A DNA stretch of 64,000 bases, from positions 310,001 through 374,000 of the forward strand of contig CABJBA010000001.1 of assembly GCA_902363735.1 (NCBI GenBank), in the 5' to 3' direction. The notes below the pieces were generated by a model. The model ran no database searches, was not told the DNA's origin, and saw only the letters and a list, made by a program, of their open reading frames with translations. Source of the DNA: Clostridiaceae bacterium (GTDB lineage Bacteria > Bacillota > Clostridia > Lachnospirales > Lachnospiraceae). A program made the position numbers and the translations under genes. Within the stretch, counting starts at the first letter, position 1. Each line of letters starts with the position of its first letter. Of the stretch, positions 34,239 through 42,354 are shown in pieces.

Positions 34239-36095
34239 TTACCCTTCTGTTTTCCTGCTTTCAAAATAAACAAAACGGTCAATAGCATCTAAAATATCCT
34301 TAAAATCTTCCCTCGGGGCCAATTCAATATACTTCTTCAGCACTTCTCCCTCCTGCTTTTTAAAAGGACCATAGAAAATGTCATACAGGTTATGTCCCCT
34401 CATATGAATTTTAAATTCCTCCATATGAGTCTTTAATTCATCCACAGATTCCATATCCTTTCCCACTGCCTCTAAAAATGCTTTTCCGCTTTTAATCCGG
34501 TGAAGGTACTCCTTCCACTTATCAAACAATATCCGGTAAAACGCCTCTTCGCTTTCCACAACACCAAGCTCTGCCATAATCTTTGGATTGAGGAAATAAT
34601 TTTCAAAGGAATAATATTTCAATATAAGAACATTTCTCCTTGTCACTCTTGGAAGTTTATCAGCATCCTCAAGACTGCGCTCATCGTAGTACCTGCAAAG
34701 CTGGCTCACAAGCTCCTCAGGATTTTTTCCATCTCCATCCCGGATCATCAAAAACTGATCCCGCAGATACACCTGGTTCATATATTTCAAATTGGCATAG
34801 GTCTTTATATTAGTACAGCTATTGGTGGTAATAATCGATATTCTGGAAAGACTTCCATCCTTATTCTGGATTTCCGAATAATACTTTTCCAGCAAAAGGG
34901 GAAGACGGCTCTTATCCTGCTTTCCTTCCACAATAAACACAAAGCTGACACCTAATAAGTCATTGGCGCCATACCCCAGATCATCTAAAATTGAATCAAT
35001 GTCGGTCCTCTCTTTAACCATGGAATAACCGTCTTTGTCTAAAACAACCTGCCTGATCTGGCGGCGGGTGAAGTTAAAGAGCATGCCAGGAGAATGAGTG
35101 GAAAAAATCACCTGGTTTTTCTTAGACAGGCGGTAAAGAATCTCACTTGAGGTTTTTTGAAGCTGTGGGTGAAGAAAAATTTCCGGGTCTTCCACGATTA
35201 CAATGCTGGGAATCAATTTTTCATCCTCTGTATACGTCTCCAAAAGAGACAGCATATACAGGCTTTTCATGCCAGTACTCAACGTTCCGATAGGACTTAA
35301 CCGTCCTCTTTCCATATGATAGGCTTCCGCTTTCACGCGAAACAGCTCATTAGAGCTCATATTGAGAGAAAAGCGAATCTCTTCGTACCCTCCGTTTTTC
35401 CTGTAGTTTTCATTGACTCTGGCTGCAAAGTCATTTATATTAAGCTGGTACATCTTGTATTCCAACAGCTTTACTGTTTCATAAACCTGAAGCTCCTCCG
35501 GTGTCTTTTGATTGATTAGACCGATGCATTGAAAGCACTGATTGCATTCCTTTGTATCATCAAACAGACATAAGTTGTTTTTTAATTTAACCAGCTGGTC
35601 ATCTTCCTGAAACAAAAGCAGATCATTCTGAAACTGCTTTAAATCCCTTTCTGAATCAATATAATAAAGCCTTGGAAATATCTCTTTGATAAACCTGTTG
35701 TTCTTCCGGTATCCATCCTGAAAACGCACCTCTCCGCCCCAATTGACCTGAAAAGTAAAGGTCAGACTCTCCTCCCGATAAGATGGAAGCTTTTCTTTAA
35801 AGTCTTGAAGCCAGCCGTCATACCTCTTATATTGGCTCACCAGGCCGCTTTTGTGAAACATCTTTAAATCCTCTGATTTAATGCCCAGAGTCATGGTAAT
35901 CTCTATATTTTGTTTCTGCTCATTAAAATCCTCAGGACGAACTTCGTAAAAACCTGTGGCTGCCCGTATGGCATCTAAAATTCCTGTTTTTCCCGTATTA
36001 TTTTTCCCCACTAAAATCAGAGCATTTTCAATATCCTGGATTTCCATATCACGGATTGATTTAAAATTTTTGATGTGTACCGATGTAATCTGCAT
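34239..36095 (-). CDS. OLD-family ATP-dependent nuclease (AAA ATPase plus TOPRIM)
   Basis: A 618-residue protein. It starts MQITSVHIKNFKSIRD, with Walker A GKNNTGKT at about 30-37, an ABC-like signature LSTGMKSLYMLS, Walker B IVIVEDPEIFLHP and the H-loop FSTHSPG. The C-terminal TOPRIM domain has the invariant Glu in VFIVEGKQDKSR and the DxD in MIRDGDGKN. Such proteins nick or degrade DNA and occur alone or as Gabija GajA. No GajB-type helicase is next to it. A four-cysteine CNQCFQC patch in the middle could bind metal. I start at 36095 because AGAGGAGG is just upstream; GTG/ATG codons seven residues earlier overlap that site. Confidence 0.87.
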   Translation of the reverse strand: MQITSVHIKNFKSIRDMEIQDIENALILVGKNNTGKTGILDAIRAATGFYEVRPEDFNEQKQNIEITMTLGIKSEDLKMFHKSGLVSQYKRYDGWLQDFKEKLPSYREESLTFTFQVNWGGEVRFQDGYRKNNRFIKEIFPRLYYIDSERDLKQFQNDLLLFQEDDQLVKLKNNLCLFDDTKECNQCFQCIGLINQKTPEELQVYETVKLLEYKMYQLNINDFAARVNENYRKNGGYEEIRFSLNMSSNELFRVKAEAYHMERGRLSPIGTLSTGMKSLYMLSLLETYTEDEKLIPSIVIVEDPEIFLHPQLQKTSSEILYRLSKKNQVIFSTHSPGMLFNFTRRQIRQVVLDKDGYSMVKERTDIDSILDDLGYGANDLLGVSFVFIVEGKQDKSRLPLLLEKYYSEIQNKDGSLSRISIITTNSCTNIKTYANLKYMNQVYLRDQFLMIRDGDGKNPEELVSQLCRYYDERSLEDADKLPRVTRRNVLILKYYSFENYFLNPKIMAELGVVESEEAFYRILFDKWKEYLHRIKSGKAFLEAVGKDMESVDELKTHMEEFKIHMRGHNLYDIFYGPFKKQEGEVLKKYIELAPREDFKDILDAIDRFVYFESRKTEG

Positions 36096-36250
36096 AGTCC
36101 CTCCTCTTGACATCACCTTCTGGAACTTCTTTATAAGATATAAGTATAAAAGGCAGACAGAAAATTTTCAAGTTCTGTCATAAAAAAATTACACTGCCCA
36201 TTCCCACCTGTCATAGTATAAGATATATTCTTCTCAAAGGAGTGGTTCCT

Positions 36251-37624
36251 ATGCTTGATTACAATCTGATGCTGACACCGCTGCACTATATTTATCTCAT
36301 AGGCATTATCGTGATCCTTAGCGTCATGATTTTCAGAAAAGATACCCCTCTGGTGTGCATTGTATTTTTATTTCTGCTGGGACTGGTGGGTCTTGGCTCT
36401 GTAACAGGAGGCATTATGACCATATTTAATGCCGTGCTCTATGCATCTAAGGAATTTATGGAGATCATTGCCACCATTGCATTAATCACCGCCTTGTCCA
36501 AATGCTTAAAAGACTTAGGCAGTGACCATTTGATGATGATTCCCATGTCAAAGGTTATGAAAAGCCCTGATCTTACCTGGTGGGTTCTGGGCCTGACCAT
36601 GATGGTATTTTCCTTTTTCCTGTGGCCATCTCCCTCAGTGGCCCTGGTAGGAGCCATCATGCTGCCCTTTGCCGTTAAAGCCGGTTTAAACCCTCTGGCT
36701 GCTGCTATTTCCATGAACTTATTTGGGCACGGATTTGCCTTAAGCTATGACCTGGTCATTCAAGGAGCACCGGCCATTTCTGCAGGGGCGGCCTCTATCT
36801 CCCCTTCTGACATACTAACCAAGGGGCGGCCCCTGTTTCTAGTCATGGGCATTGTCACCGTATGCTCTGCATATTTGTTAAACAGGGGAAATATCAAAAC
36901 GGAAAACGTGAACCTGCCTGCATTAAATTTTCAGGAAGAAAACCCCAATGCCGGAAAAACAGCACTGATCATGGCAATTCTTACTCCTCTCCTGTTTCTG
37001 GGCGACATACTTCTAATGCTGGCTTTTGATTTAAAAGGCGGAGAAGCCACCAGCATGGTTTCCGGTACGGCAATACTGGCAATGTCCATTGGTTCCGTTC
37101 TTGGTTTTGGAAAGCAGTCCCTGGAAAAGGTAACAGATTACGTCACAGAAGGTTTTCTTTTTGCCATACGTATATTTGCCCCTGTCATCATTATCGGAGC
37201 ATTTTTCTTTTTGGGGGGAGAAGGAATCTCTACCATTATGGGGGAACAGTTTAAAGGAGGAATCATGAATGACTGGGCCGTTTGGCTGGCTCAGCGGGCT
37301 CCTTTAAATAAATATGCGGCTGCAGCCGTGCAGATGGTAATCGGCGGATTGACTGGCTTAGACGGCTCAGGTTTTTCCGGTCTTCCTCTTACAGGTTCTC
37401 TGGCCCGTACCTTTGGCACTGCAGTAAATGCCTCTGTTCCTGTTCTGGCCTCTCTCGGACAGATTACAGCTGTTTTTGTAGGGGGAGGAACCATCGTCCC
37501 CTGGGGATTGATTCCTGTAGCTGCCATATGCGGTGTAGAACCTCTTGAACTTGCCAGAAAGAATCTTCCTCCTGTTATCCTGGGCTTTCTTGCCACTTTT
37601 GTTACTGCCTGTTTTCTTTTATAA
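36251..37624 (+). CDS. Twelve-helix permease of the IT/GntP-like type
   Basis: A 457-residue membrane protein with about twelve hydrophobic segments (PLHYIYLIGIIVILSVMIF onward) and glycine/proline-rich breaks (WPSPSVALVGAIMLPFAVKAGLNP, GLTGLDGSGFSGLP) like those of ion-transporter-superfamily carriers for organic anions. I do not recognise a specific substrate. The start is the ATG at 36251, because AAAGGAGTG lies 6 nt upstream and the earlier GTG falls inside it. The asparagine-synthase gene begins 24 bp after its stop, so an amino-acid or dicarboxylate substrate is plausible. Confidence 0.7.
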   Translation: MLDYNLMLTPLHYIYLIGIIVILSVMIFRKDTPLVCIVFLFLLGLVGLGSVTGGIMTIFNAVLYASKEFMEIIATIALITALSKCLKDLGSDHLMMIPMSKVMKSPDLTWWVLGLTMMVFSFFLWPSPSVALVGAIMLPFAVKAGLNPLAAAISMNLFGHGFALSYDLVIQGAPAISAGAASISPSDILTKGRPLFLVMGIVTVCSAYLLNRGNIKTENVNLPALNFQEENPNAGKTALIMAILTPLLFLGDILLMLAFDLKGGEATSMVSGTAILAMSIGSVLGFGKQSLEKVTDYVTEGFLFAIRIFAPVIIIGAFFFLGGEGISTIMGEQFKGGIMNDWAVWLAQRAPLNKYAAAAVQMVIGGLTGLDGSGFSGLPLTGSLARTFGTAVNASVPVLASLGQITAVFVGGGTIVPWGLIPVAAICGVEPLELARKNLPPVILGFLATFVTACFLL

Positions 37625-37648
37625 CCATCCGCTCATAGGAGGAATTAT

Positions 37649-39499
37649 ATGTGTGCATTTGCCGGTTTCTACAATCCTTTTCAGGATTACCAGAAAGATA
37701 AAAACCGTTATGAAACCATACTAAAGCAGATGTGCCAGGTCCAAAAGCACCGGGGTCCTGACAGCTCGGGGATCTGGCTCTTTGAACAGGGCGGCCTATG
37801 CCATGCCCGGTTGTCTATTATTGACTTGACAACCGGCGGTCAGCCGATGAAAAAAGCTGATGCAGGATATACTTTTGGAATCACCTACAACGGAGAGCTT
37901 TACAATACCAGAGAACTTCGACTGGATTTAGAGAAACAGGGGCACACCTTTTCAACCACCAGTGACACCGAGGTGATTCTGACGGGATATATGGAGTACG
38001 GCCCGGAATTTGTAAAACAGTTAAACGGCATCTTTGCCTTTGCTATCTTTGATCCGGTTCGGGAACGGCTCTGCCTGTTTCGGGACCGATCCGGAGTAAA
38101 GCCTCTATTTTATACCATCAGGGGGGAGGAAATCGTATTTTCATCGGAATTAAAAGGCCTTTTTGCTTATCCAGACATTACACCCGTCCTGGATCGTAAG
38201 GGCTTAAACGAGATATTTTCCATAGGTCCGGCCCGCACCAGCGGATGCGGTGTATTCAAGGGAATCAGTGAGCTTTTTCCAGGTCATATGCTCCTTTGCT
38301 CCAAGGACGGATTCCGGCTTCAATGCTACTGGAAGCTGGAAAGTAAGGTCCATGAAGACAGTTATGAAAAAACCATTGAGAAGACCTCCTTCCTGGTTCA
38401 GGACTCCATCAAACGCCAGATGATTTCCGACGTTCCCATCTGCACCCTTTTATCGGGAGGAGTGGATTCCAGCCTGGTTTCCGCAGTCTGTGCCGCAGAG
38501 TTAAAAAAACAAGGCAGGCAGCTCACTACCTTTTCCTTTGATTTTGTCAACAACGACAAATATTTTAAAGCCAGTGCATTCCAGCCCTCCAGAGACCGTC
38601 CTTTTGTGGAACAAATGGTTAAATTCCTGGATTCCGACCATCACTTCTTAGAGTGTGACAATGTGACCCAGGCTGACCGCCTCTACGACTCTGTACGGGC
38701 TCATGATCTGCCCGCCATGGGAGATATTGACTCCTCTCTCCTCCACTTCTGTTCCCTGGTCAAACAGCACAACAAGGTGACATTAACAGGAGAATGCGCC
38801 GATGAAATCTTTGGGGGATATCCATGGTTTCACAAGGAGGAATGCTTTAAAACCGCTGCATTTCCCTGGACCATGGACTTAAAACCACGGAAGATGCTTC
38901 TGAAGGACGATTTTCTGGATTATCTTGGAATGGATGAATATGTACAGGAAGCTTACCAGAAATCTCTGGCTGAGACTCCCATTCTTTTAGAGGATAATCC
39001 AGTAGAAGCAAGAAGGAGGGAGATTGCATTTTTAAATCTTCGCTGGTTCATGCAGACCCTGTTAAACCGGATGGACCGCACCAGTATGTATTCCGGTCTG
39101 GAAGCCAGGGTTCCCTTTGCAGACCACCGTATTATTGAGTATGTCTGGAATGTGCCATGGGATATGAAAACCAGAGACGGAGTAGTGAAAAACCTTCTTC
39201 GCCAAGCTGGAAATGGCCTTCTTCCTGACGAAATCCTATTCCGCAGAAAATCCCCTTATCCTAAAACCTATGACACCAATTATGAAACCCTTCTAGTCAG
39301 CCGTGTCAGAGAGATGGCAGCGGGGAGTTCCTCGCCTGTTATGGAATTTCTGGATCGAGAGAAGCTGGAAGCATTTTTATCCAGTCCTTCTGACTATGGT
39401 AAGCCCTGGTATGGCCAGCTAATGGCTGGCCCTCAGATGCTGGCCTATATCCTTCAGATCAATTACTGGCTGGAAACCTATCATATTTCCATTGAATAA
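37649..39499 (+). CDS. asnB: Asparagine synthase (glutamine-hydrolysing)
   Basis: A 616-residue AsnB-type amidotransferase that makes asparagine from aspartate, glutamine and ATP. The N-terminal Ntn glutaminase uses Cys2, but the start is MCAFAGFYNP instead of the usual MCGIAGF; HRGPDSSG and NGELYN are normal. The synthase half has the PP-loop LLSGGVDSS (267-275) and LTGECADEIFGGYPW. The length is close to the family norm. It follows a permease gene by 24 bp, an unusual pairing that suggests peptide or metabolite modification rather than housekeeping asparagine supply, but the catalytic residues allow normal activity. Confidence 0.88.
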   Translation: MCAFAGFYNPFQDYQKDKNRYETILKQMCQVQKHRGPDSSGIWLFEQGGLCHARLSIIDLTTGGQPMKKADAGYTFGITYNGELYNTRELRLDLEKQGHTFSTTSDTEVILTGYMEYGPEFVKQLNGIFAFAIFDPVRERLCLFRDRSGVKPLFYTIRGEEIVFSSELKGLFAYPDITPVLDRKGLNEIFSIGPARTSGCGVFKGISELFPGHMLLCSKDGFRLQCYWKLESKVHEDSYEKTIEKTSFLVQDSIKRQMISDVPICTLLSGGVDSSLVSAVCAAELKKQGRQLTTFSFDFVNNDKYFKASAFQPSRDRPFVEQMVKFLDSDHHFLECDNVTQADRLYDSVRAHDLPAMGDIDSSLLHFCSLVKQHNKVTLTGECADEIFGGYPWFHKEECFKTAAFPWTMDLKPRKMLLKDDFLDYLGMDEYVQEAYQKSLAETPILLEDNPVEARRREIAFLNLRWFMQTLLNRMDRTSMYSGLEARVPFADHRIIEYVWNVPWDMKTRDGVVKNLLRQAGNGLLPDEILFRRKSPYPKTYDTNYETLLVSRVREMAAGSSSPVMEFLDREKLEAFLSSPSDYGKPWYGQLMAGPQMLAYILQINYWLETYHISIE

Positions 39500-39517
39500 A
39501 TAGGGGAAAATGTAATC

Positions 39518-39558
39518 AAACAAGGAGGCAGCTGAATAAATCAGCGGCCTCCTTGTTT
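39518..39558. terminator. Terminator between asnB and the Xaa-Pro peptidase gene
   Basis: AAACAAGGAGGC (39518-39529) pairs with GCCTCCTTGTTT (39547-39558), with an inner GCTGA/TCAGC. It is symmetrical and lies between convergent genes. Confidence 0.9.
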
Positions 39559-39605
39559 AAAGTGGTTATTATTGAAATGCATCAGACAGCTATAACCGTC
39601 TCACC

Positions 39606-40685
39606 TTATAACGTTATTAACGCATCCGTAATATTGGTCAGCCTCTGATACCCGTCTTTAGTAATCAAATAATCGTCTTCCTGGCGAACTCCTCCGGTTC
39701 CCGGAATGTAAATCCCAGGTTCAATGGTATGTATGACGCCCGGCTTCAGATAATAATTACTTTTACTCCCAATATAGGGATGTTCATGAATTTCCAGTCC
39801 AAAACTGTGGCCAGCACCATGAGGAATCCTATAACCGGCCTCCTCTACTACGCCATATATATTCTGATGCAGTTCACTCATGGCTAATCCCGGTTTCAAA
39901 CTCTTTTCTCCCGCATCCTTTGCCTTTCTTACAGCATCAAACATCTTATAAAGTTCTGGATGCTTCGCCTTTCCCACTGCAACCGTTCGTGTAATATCCG
40001 AACAATATCCATGATAATAGGTTCCAAAATCAATGGTTACAAAATCTCCCAGTTCAATTTTTCGGGTTGATGGGGTTGCATGGCAGTTAGCTCCATTATC
40101 AGGCCCCGATGCCACAATTGTCTCAAAGCAAAACCCTGAGCCGCCGCGGCTGCGAAACTGATATTCCAGTTCATTGGCAATATCAATCTCTGTTACTCCC
40201 GGTTTTATAACATCCAGCAATGCATAAAACGAACGCTCTGAAATACGGCAGGCTTCCTGAATCGTTTCAATCTCCTCCGGTGTCTTAACCGCACGTAAAT
40301 CAGCTATATAAGATTCTTCCCGTATAAACGTTGTCTGTGGTGCCTTTTCTATCATATTTCGGTAATCATCATAGGAAATATCTGAACCGAAAAATACACA
40401 ATGTGCCAGATGACAATCTGCCGCCAGCTGTCCCAACTGCTGGAAATAGTTTAAACCAGCTCCATAAACCACGACCTCCAGCCCTTTTGTCTCTTGCTCT
40501 GCCTGATAGGCAAAGCGTGGATCTGTAACAAAATAGCATGCTTTCTCTGTCAGCAAAAGTACTGCTGTTCCATATTCTCCTGAAAATCCGGTCAGGTATT
40601 TAACATCTGTTCCTTTGCTGATTACCAGACCTTCCCGTCCATTCTTCTTCATTGTATCTAAAACTATCTGCAAACGCTCATTCAT
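39606..40685 (-). CDS. M24 Xaa-Pro dipeptidase/aminopeptidase (1)
   Basis: A 359-residue metallopeptidase that releases residues from X-Pro (and potentially X-Hyp) bonds. A creatinase-N domain (1-125) precedes the pita-bread fold. Dinuclear metal ligands are visible in VTIDFGTYYHGYCSDITRT (two Asp), AGHSFGLEIHEHP (His), HTIEPGIYI (Glu) and GGVRQEDDYLIT (Glu). It lies 18 bp after the POT peptide transporter on the same strand, so imported short peptides are its likely substrates. There is no signal peptide; it is cytoplasmic. It forms part of the hydroxyproline-peptide cluster together with hypD. Confidence 0.9.
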   Translation of the reverse strand: MNERLQIVLDTMKKNGREGLVISKGTDVKYLTGFSGEYGTAVLLLTEKACYFVTDPRFAYQAEQETKGLEVVVYGAGLNYFQQLGQLAADCHLAHCVFFGSDISYDDYRNMIEKAPQTTFIREESYIADLRAVKTPEEIETIQEACRISERSFYALLDVIKPGVTEIDIANELEYQFRSRGGSGFCFETIVASGPDNGANCHATPSTRKIELGDFVTIDFGTYYHGYCSDITRTVAVGKAKHPELYKMFDAVRKAKDAGEKSLKPGLAMSELHQNIYGVVEEAGYRIPHGAGHSFGLEIHEHPYIGSKSNYYLKPGVIHTIEPGIYIPGTGGVRQEDDYLITKDGYQRLTNITDALITL

Positions 40686-40703
40686 TGTTTTATCCCTTTC
40701 TGT

Positions 40704-42215
40704 TTATTCCTGCTTCCCATCTGCTTCCTTATCTTCTAATTGGTCCAGGCTCATTCCCTGTGCCAGTTTTTTCCCAAAGAGTGCAACAATTAAGCCAATA
40801 GCAAATACTATACCGCCTATTGCAAGAAAGAATGGAATCTCATTCCCTTCCTTGTAAAAGTTTACAATCAGTGTGTTCAGCGCTGCACCTGTTGACATGG
40901 ACATACCCCACACAGTCATCATCTGAGTCAAAAATGCTTTGGGTGCTGCTACAGCTGTGATGGAATAACCGACAGGGCAGGTGAAACCTTCTCCAAGCAT
41001 CAGGACTGCGTAGAACAGCAAAATCCAAAGTGCATTAATTTTGATATCACCTGGAAATGTCACATATAAAAATGCAATAATTAATGCACCCGCCCCCCAC
41101 AGCATAGTTCCAATCCCCATTTTTGTAGTCCCATAAGGCTGTTTCTTTCCCAGTTTTGTCCATAACATTGTCAGAATGCTGCCGATAATAATAGCCAAAA
41201 CAGCTGGTACGGTCTGGAATGAGGCTGCTGATACTTCGGTTCCAAAAATCACTCGATTTACCTTTTCATCATAAACAATTGCAAGGATAGAAATTGTCTG
41301 AGTCCAGATAAGCAATGTAATGGCATTGCAGAAAAACAGGGGAACCAGGCAAAGTACTTTCTTTTTTTCATGCTTCGCTGTCTTATGACTGGTATAAACA
41401 TATACAAAATATGCAATTGGGATAATGATAGATGCTGTACTGACTCCATTTGCAAAGGCAGGGATGCTTAACATACCACTTATAAACAGTCCTGCAAGTA
41501 CTGCTATTACAATGATCAGAACCACGATCATTTTCCCAATAAAGGAGCGCTTCTTATCATCTGGAAGCGGATCATCGGGTGCTATACCAATGCTGCCAAA
41601 AAACGGCTTGTATGTCACTGCATAAACAATCAGGCTTAAAAGTGAAAGAACTGCACAAGCAATAAATGATGCATGATACCCTAATGCAGCCGCAATCGCA
41701 CCAGAGAGCACTGGTGCAGCTGCACCAATATTGGAAATCACATAAGTAATGGTATAGGCACTGTCACGTCTCCCATCAGTCTTATCATAAAATTTTCCAA
41801 GCAATGCATCAAGGCATCTTCCACCAAACATTGGGCCAATGGCGAGACAGGCCATTGCAATCCCATAACCGGCTACCCCCAGCGGCAATGACAGGCAAAT
41901 AAAACCAATCAGATTAAATGCCCTGGCAACAAACAACGATTTGCGGCACCCTAAAATACGGTCGCATACATAACTTCCCACAATCCCCGTCAATGCAACT
42001 GCACCGGAATATAGAGACAGCAGCTGCGCAGCAATTTGTTTGCTGAATCCAAGGCCTTCCGGCGCATTGGCATATAAATAATAAATCAACACCGCACTCA
42101 TGCCATAGTTTGCAAACGAGTTACAAAGCTGCATAAAACTTAAGGTACCCACTCCCTTTGGCTGCCCCAAAAATGAGGTCTGTTTCTTCAAAGCTGCATC
42201 TTTTTCATTCAACAT
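40704..42215 (-). CDS. POT-family proton-dependent oligopeptide transporter
   Basis: A 503-residue PTR2/POT permease (di- and tripeptide/H+ symport). It opens with FLGQPKGVGTLSFMQLCNSFANYGMSAVLIYYL, where the helix-1 ExxER motif is replaced by NSFANYG. A further POT hallmark is ILGCRKSLFVA between helices two and three. The missing ExxER glutamates suggest altered proton coupling or a divergent subfamily. The start is the ATG at 42215 (AAGGAGGG at 8 nt). It is first in a two-gene operon with the Xaa-Pro peptidase, driven by a strong promoter with an operator. Confidence 0.85.
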   Translation of the reverse strand: MLNEKDAALKKQTSFLGQPKGVGTLSFMQLCNSFANYGMSAVLIYYLYANAPEGLGFSKQIAAQLLSLYSGAVALTGIVGSYVCDRILGCRKSLFVARAFNLIGFICLSLPLGVAGYGIAMACLAIGPMFGGRCLDALLGKFYDKTDGRRDSAYTITYVISNIGAAAPVLSGAIAAALGYHASFIACAVLSLLSLIVYAVTYKPFFGSIGIAPDDPLPDDKKRSFIGKMIVVLIIVIAVLAGLFISGMLSIPAFANGVSTASIIIPIAYFVYVYTSHKTAKHEKKKVLCLVPLFFCNAITLLIWTQTISILAIVYDEKVNRVIFGTEVSAASFQTVPAVLAIIIGSILTMLWTKLGKKQPYGTTKMGIGTMLWGAGALIIAFLYVTFPGDIKINALWILLFYAVLMLGEGFTCPVGYSITAVAAPKAFLTQMMTVWGMSMSTGAALNTLIVNFYKEGNEIPFFLAIGGIVFAIGLIVALFGKKLAQGMSLDQLEDKEADGKQE

Positions 42216-42272
42216 CACATTTACCCTCCTTGTATAAATTTTATATGTTTATTTCATTATTTTAAACATATG

Positions 42273-42286
42273 TTCACAATTATGAA
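42273..42286. promoter_or_regulatory. Operator of the POT-peptidase operon
   Basis: The dyad TTCACAATTATGAA lies at about +3 to +16 of the promoter below. It matches TTCATTATTATGAA at 45265-45278 in 12 of 14 positions, and that copy has the same promoter-relative position. Confidence 0.7.
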
Positions 42287-42295
42287 TACATGTGT

Positions 42296-42324
42296 ATTAT
42301 ACTTTTTCTTGTGCATTTTGTCAA
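42296..42324 (-). promoter_or_regulatory. Sigma-A promoter of the POT-peptidase operon
   Basis: Minus strand TTGACA (42324-42319), 17-bp spacer, TATAAT (42301-42296): a consensus promoter. Confidence 0.9.
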
Positions 42325-42327
42325 TAA

Positions 42328-42350
42328 AAAAAGGCCCTCACGGAGCCTTT
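42328..42350 (-). terminator. Terminator of the regulator-GH127 operon
   Basis: Minus strand AAAGGCTC-CGTG-AGGGCCTTT followed by TTTT. It lies 4 bp past the GH127 stop and abuts the next promoter. Confidence 0.8.
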
Positions 42351-42354
42351 TCTA

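Noticed and set aside
34239..36095. Gabija defence system (GajA)
   Set aside because: The TOPRIM-ATPase fits, but no GajB UvrD-like helicase is adjacent; the next genes are a permease and an FRG protein on the other strand.
36439..36714. Minus-strand frames of 91 and 101 codons within the permease gene
   Set aside because: They are shadows of the strongly biased membrane-protein frame and show no start signals.
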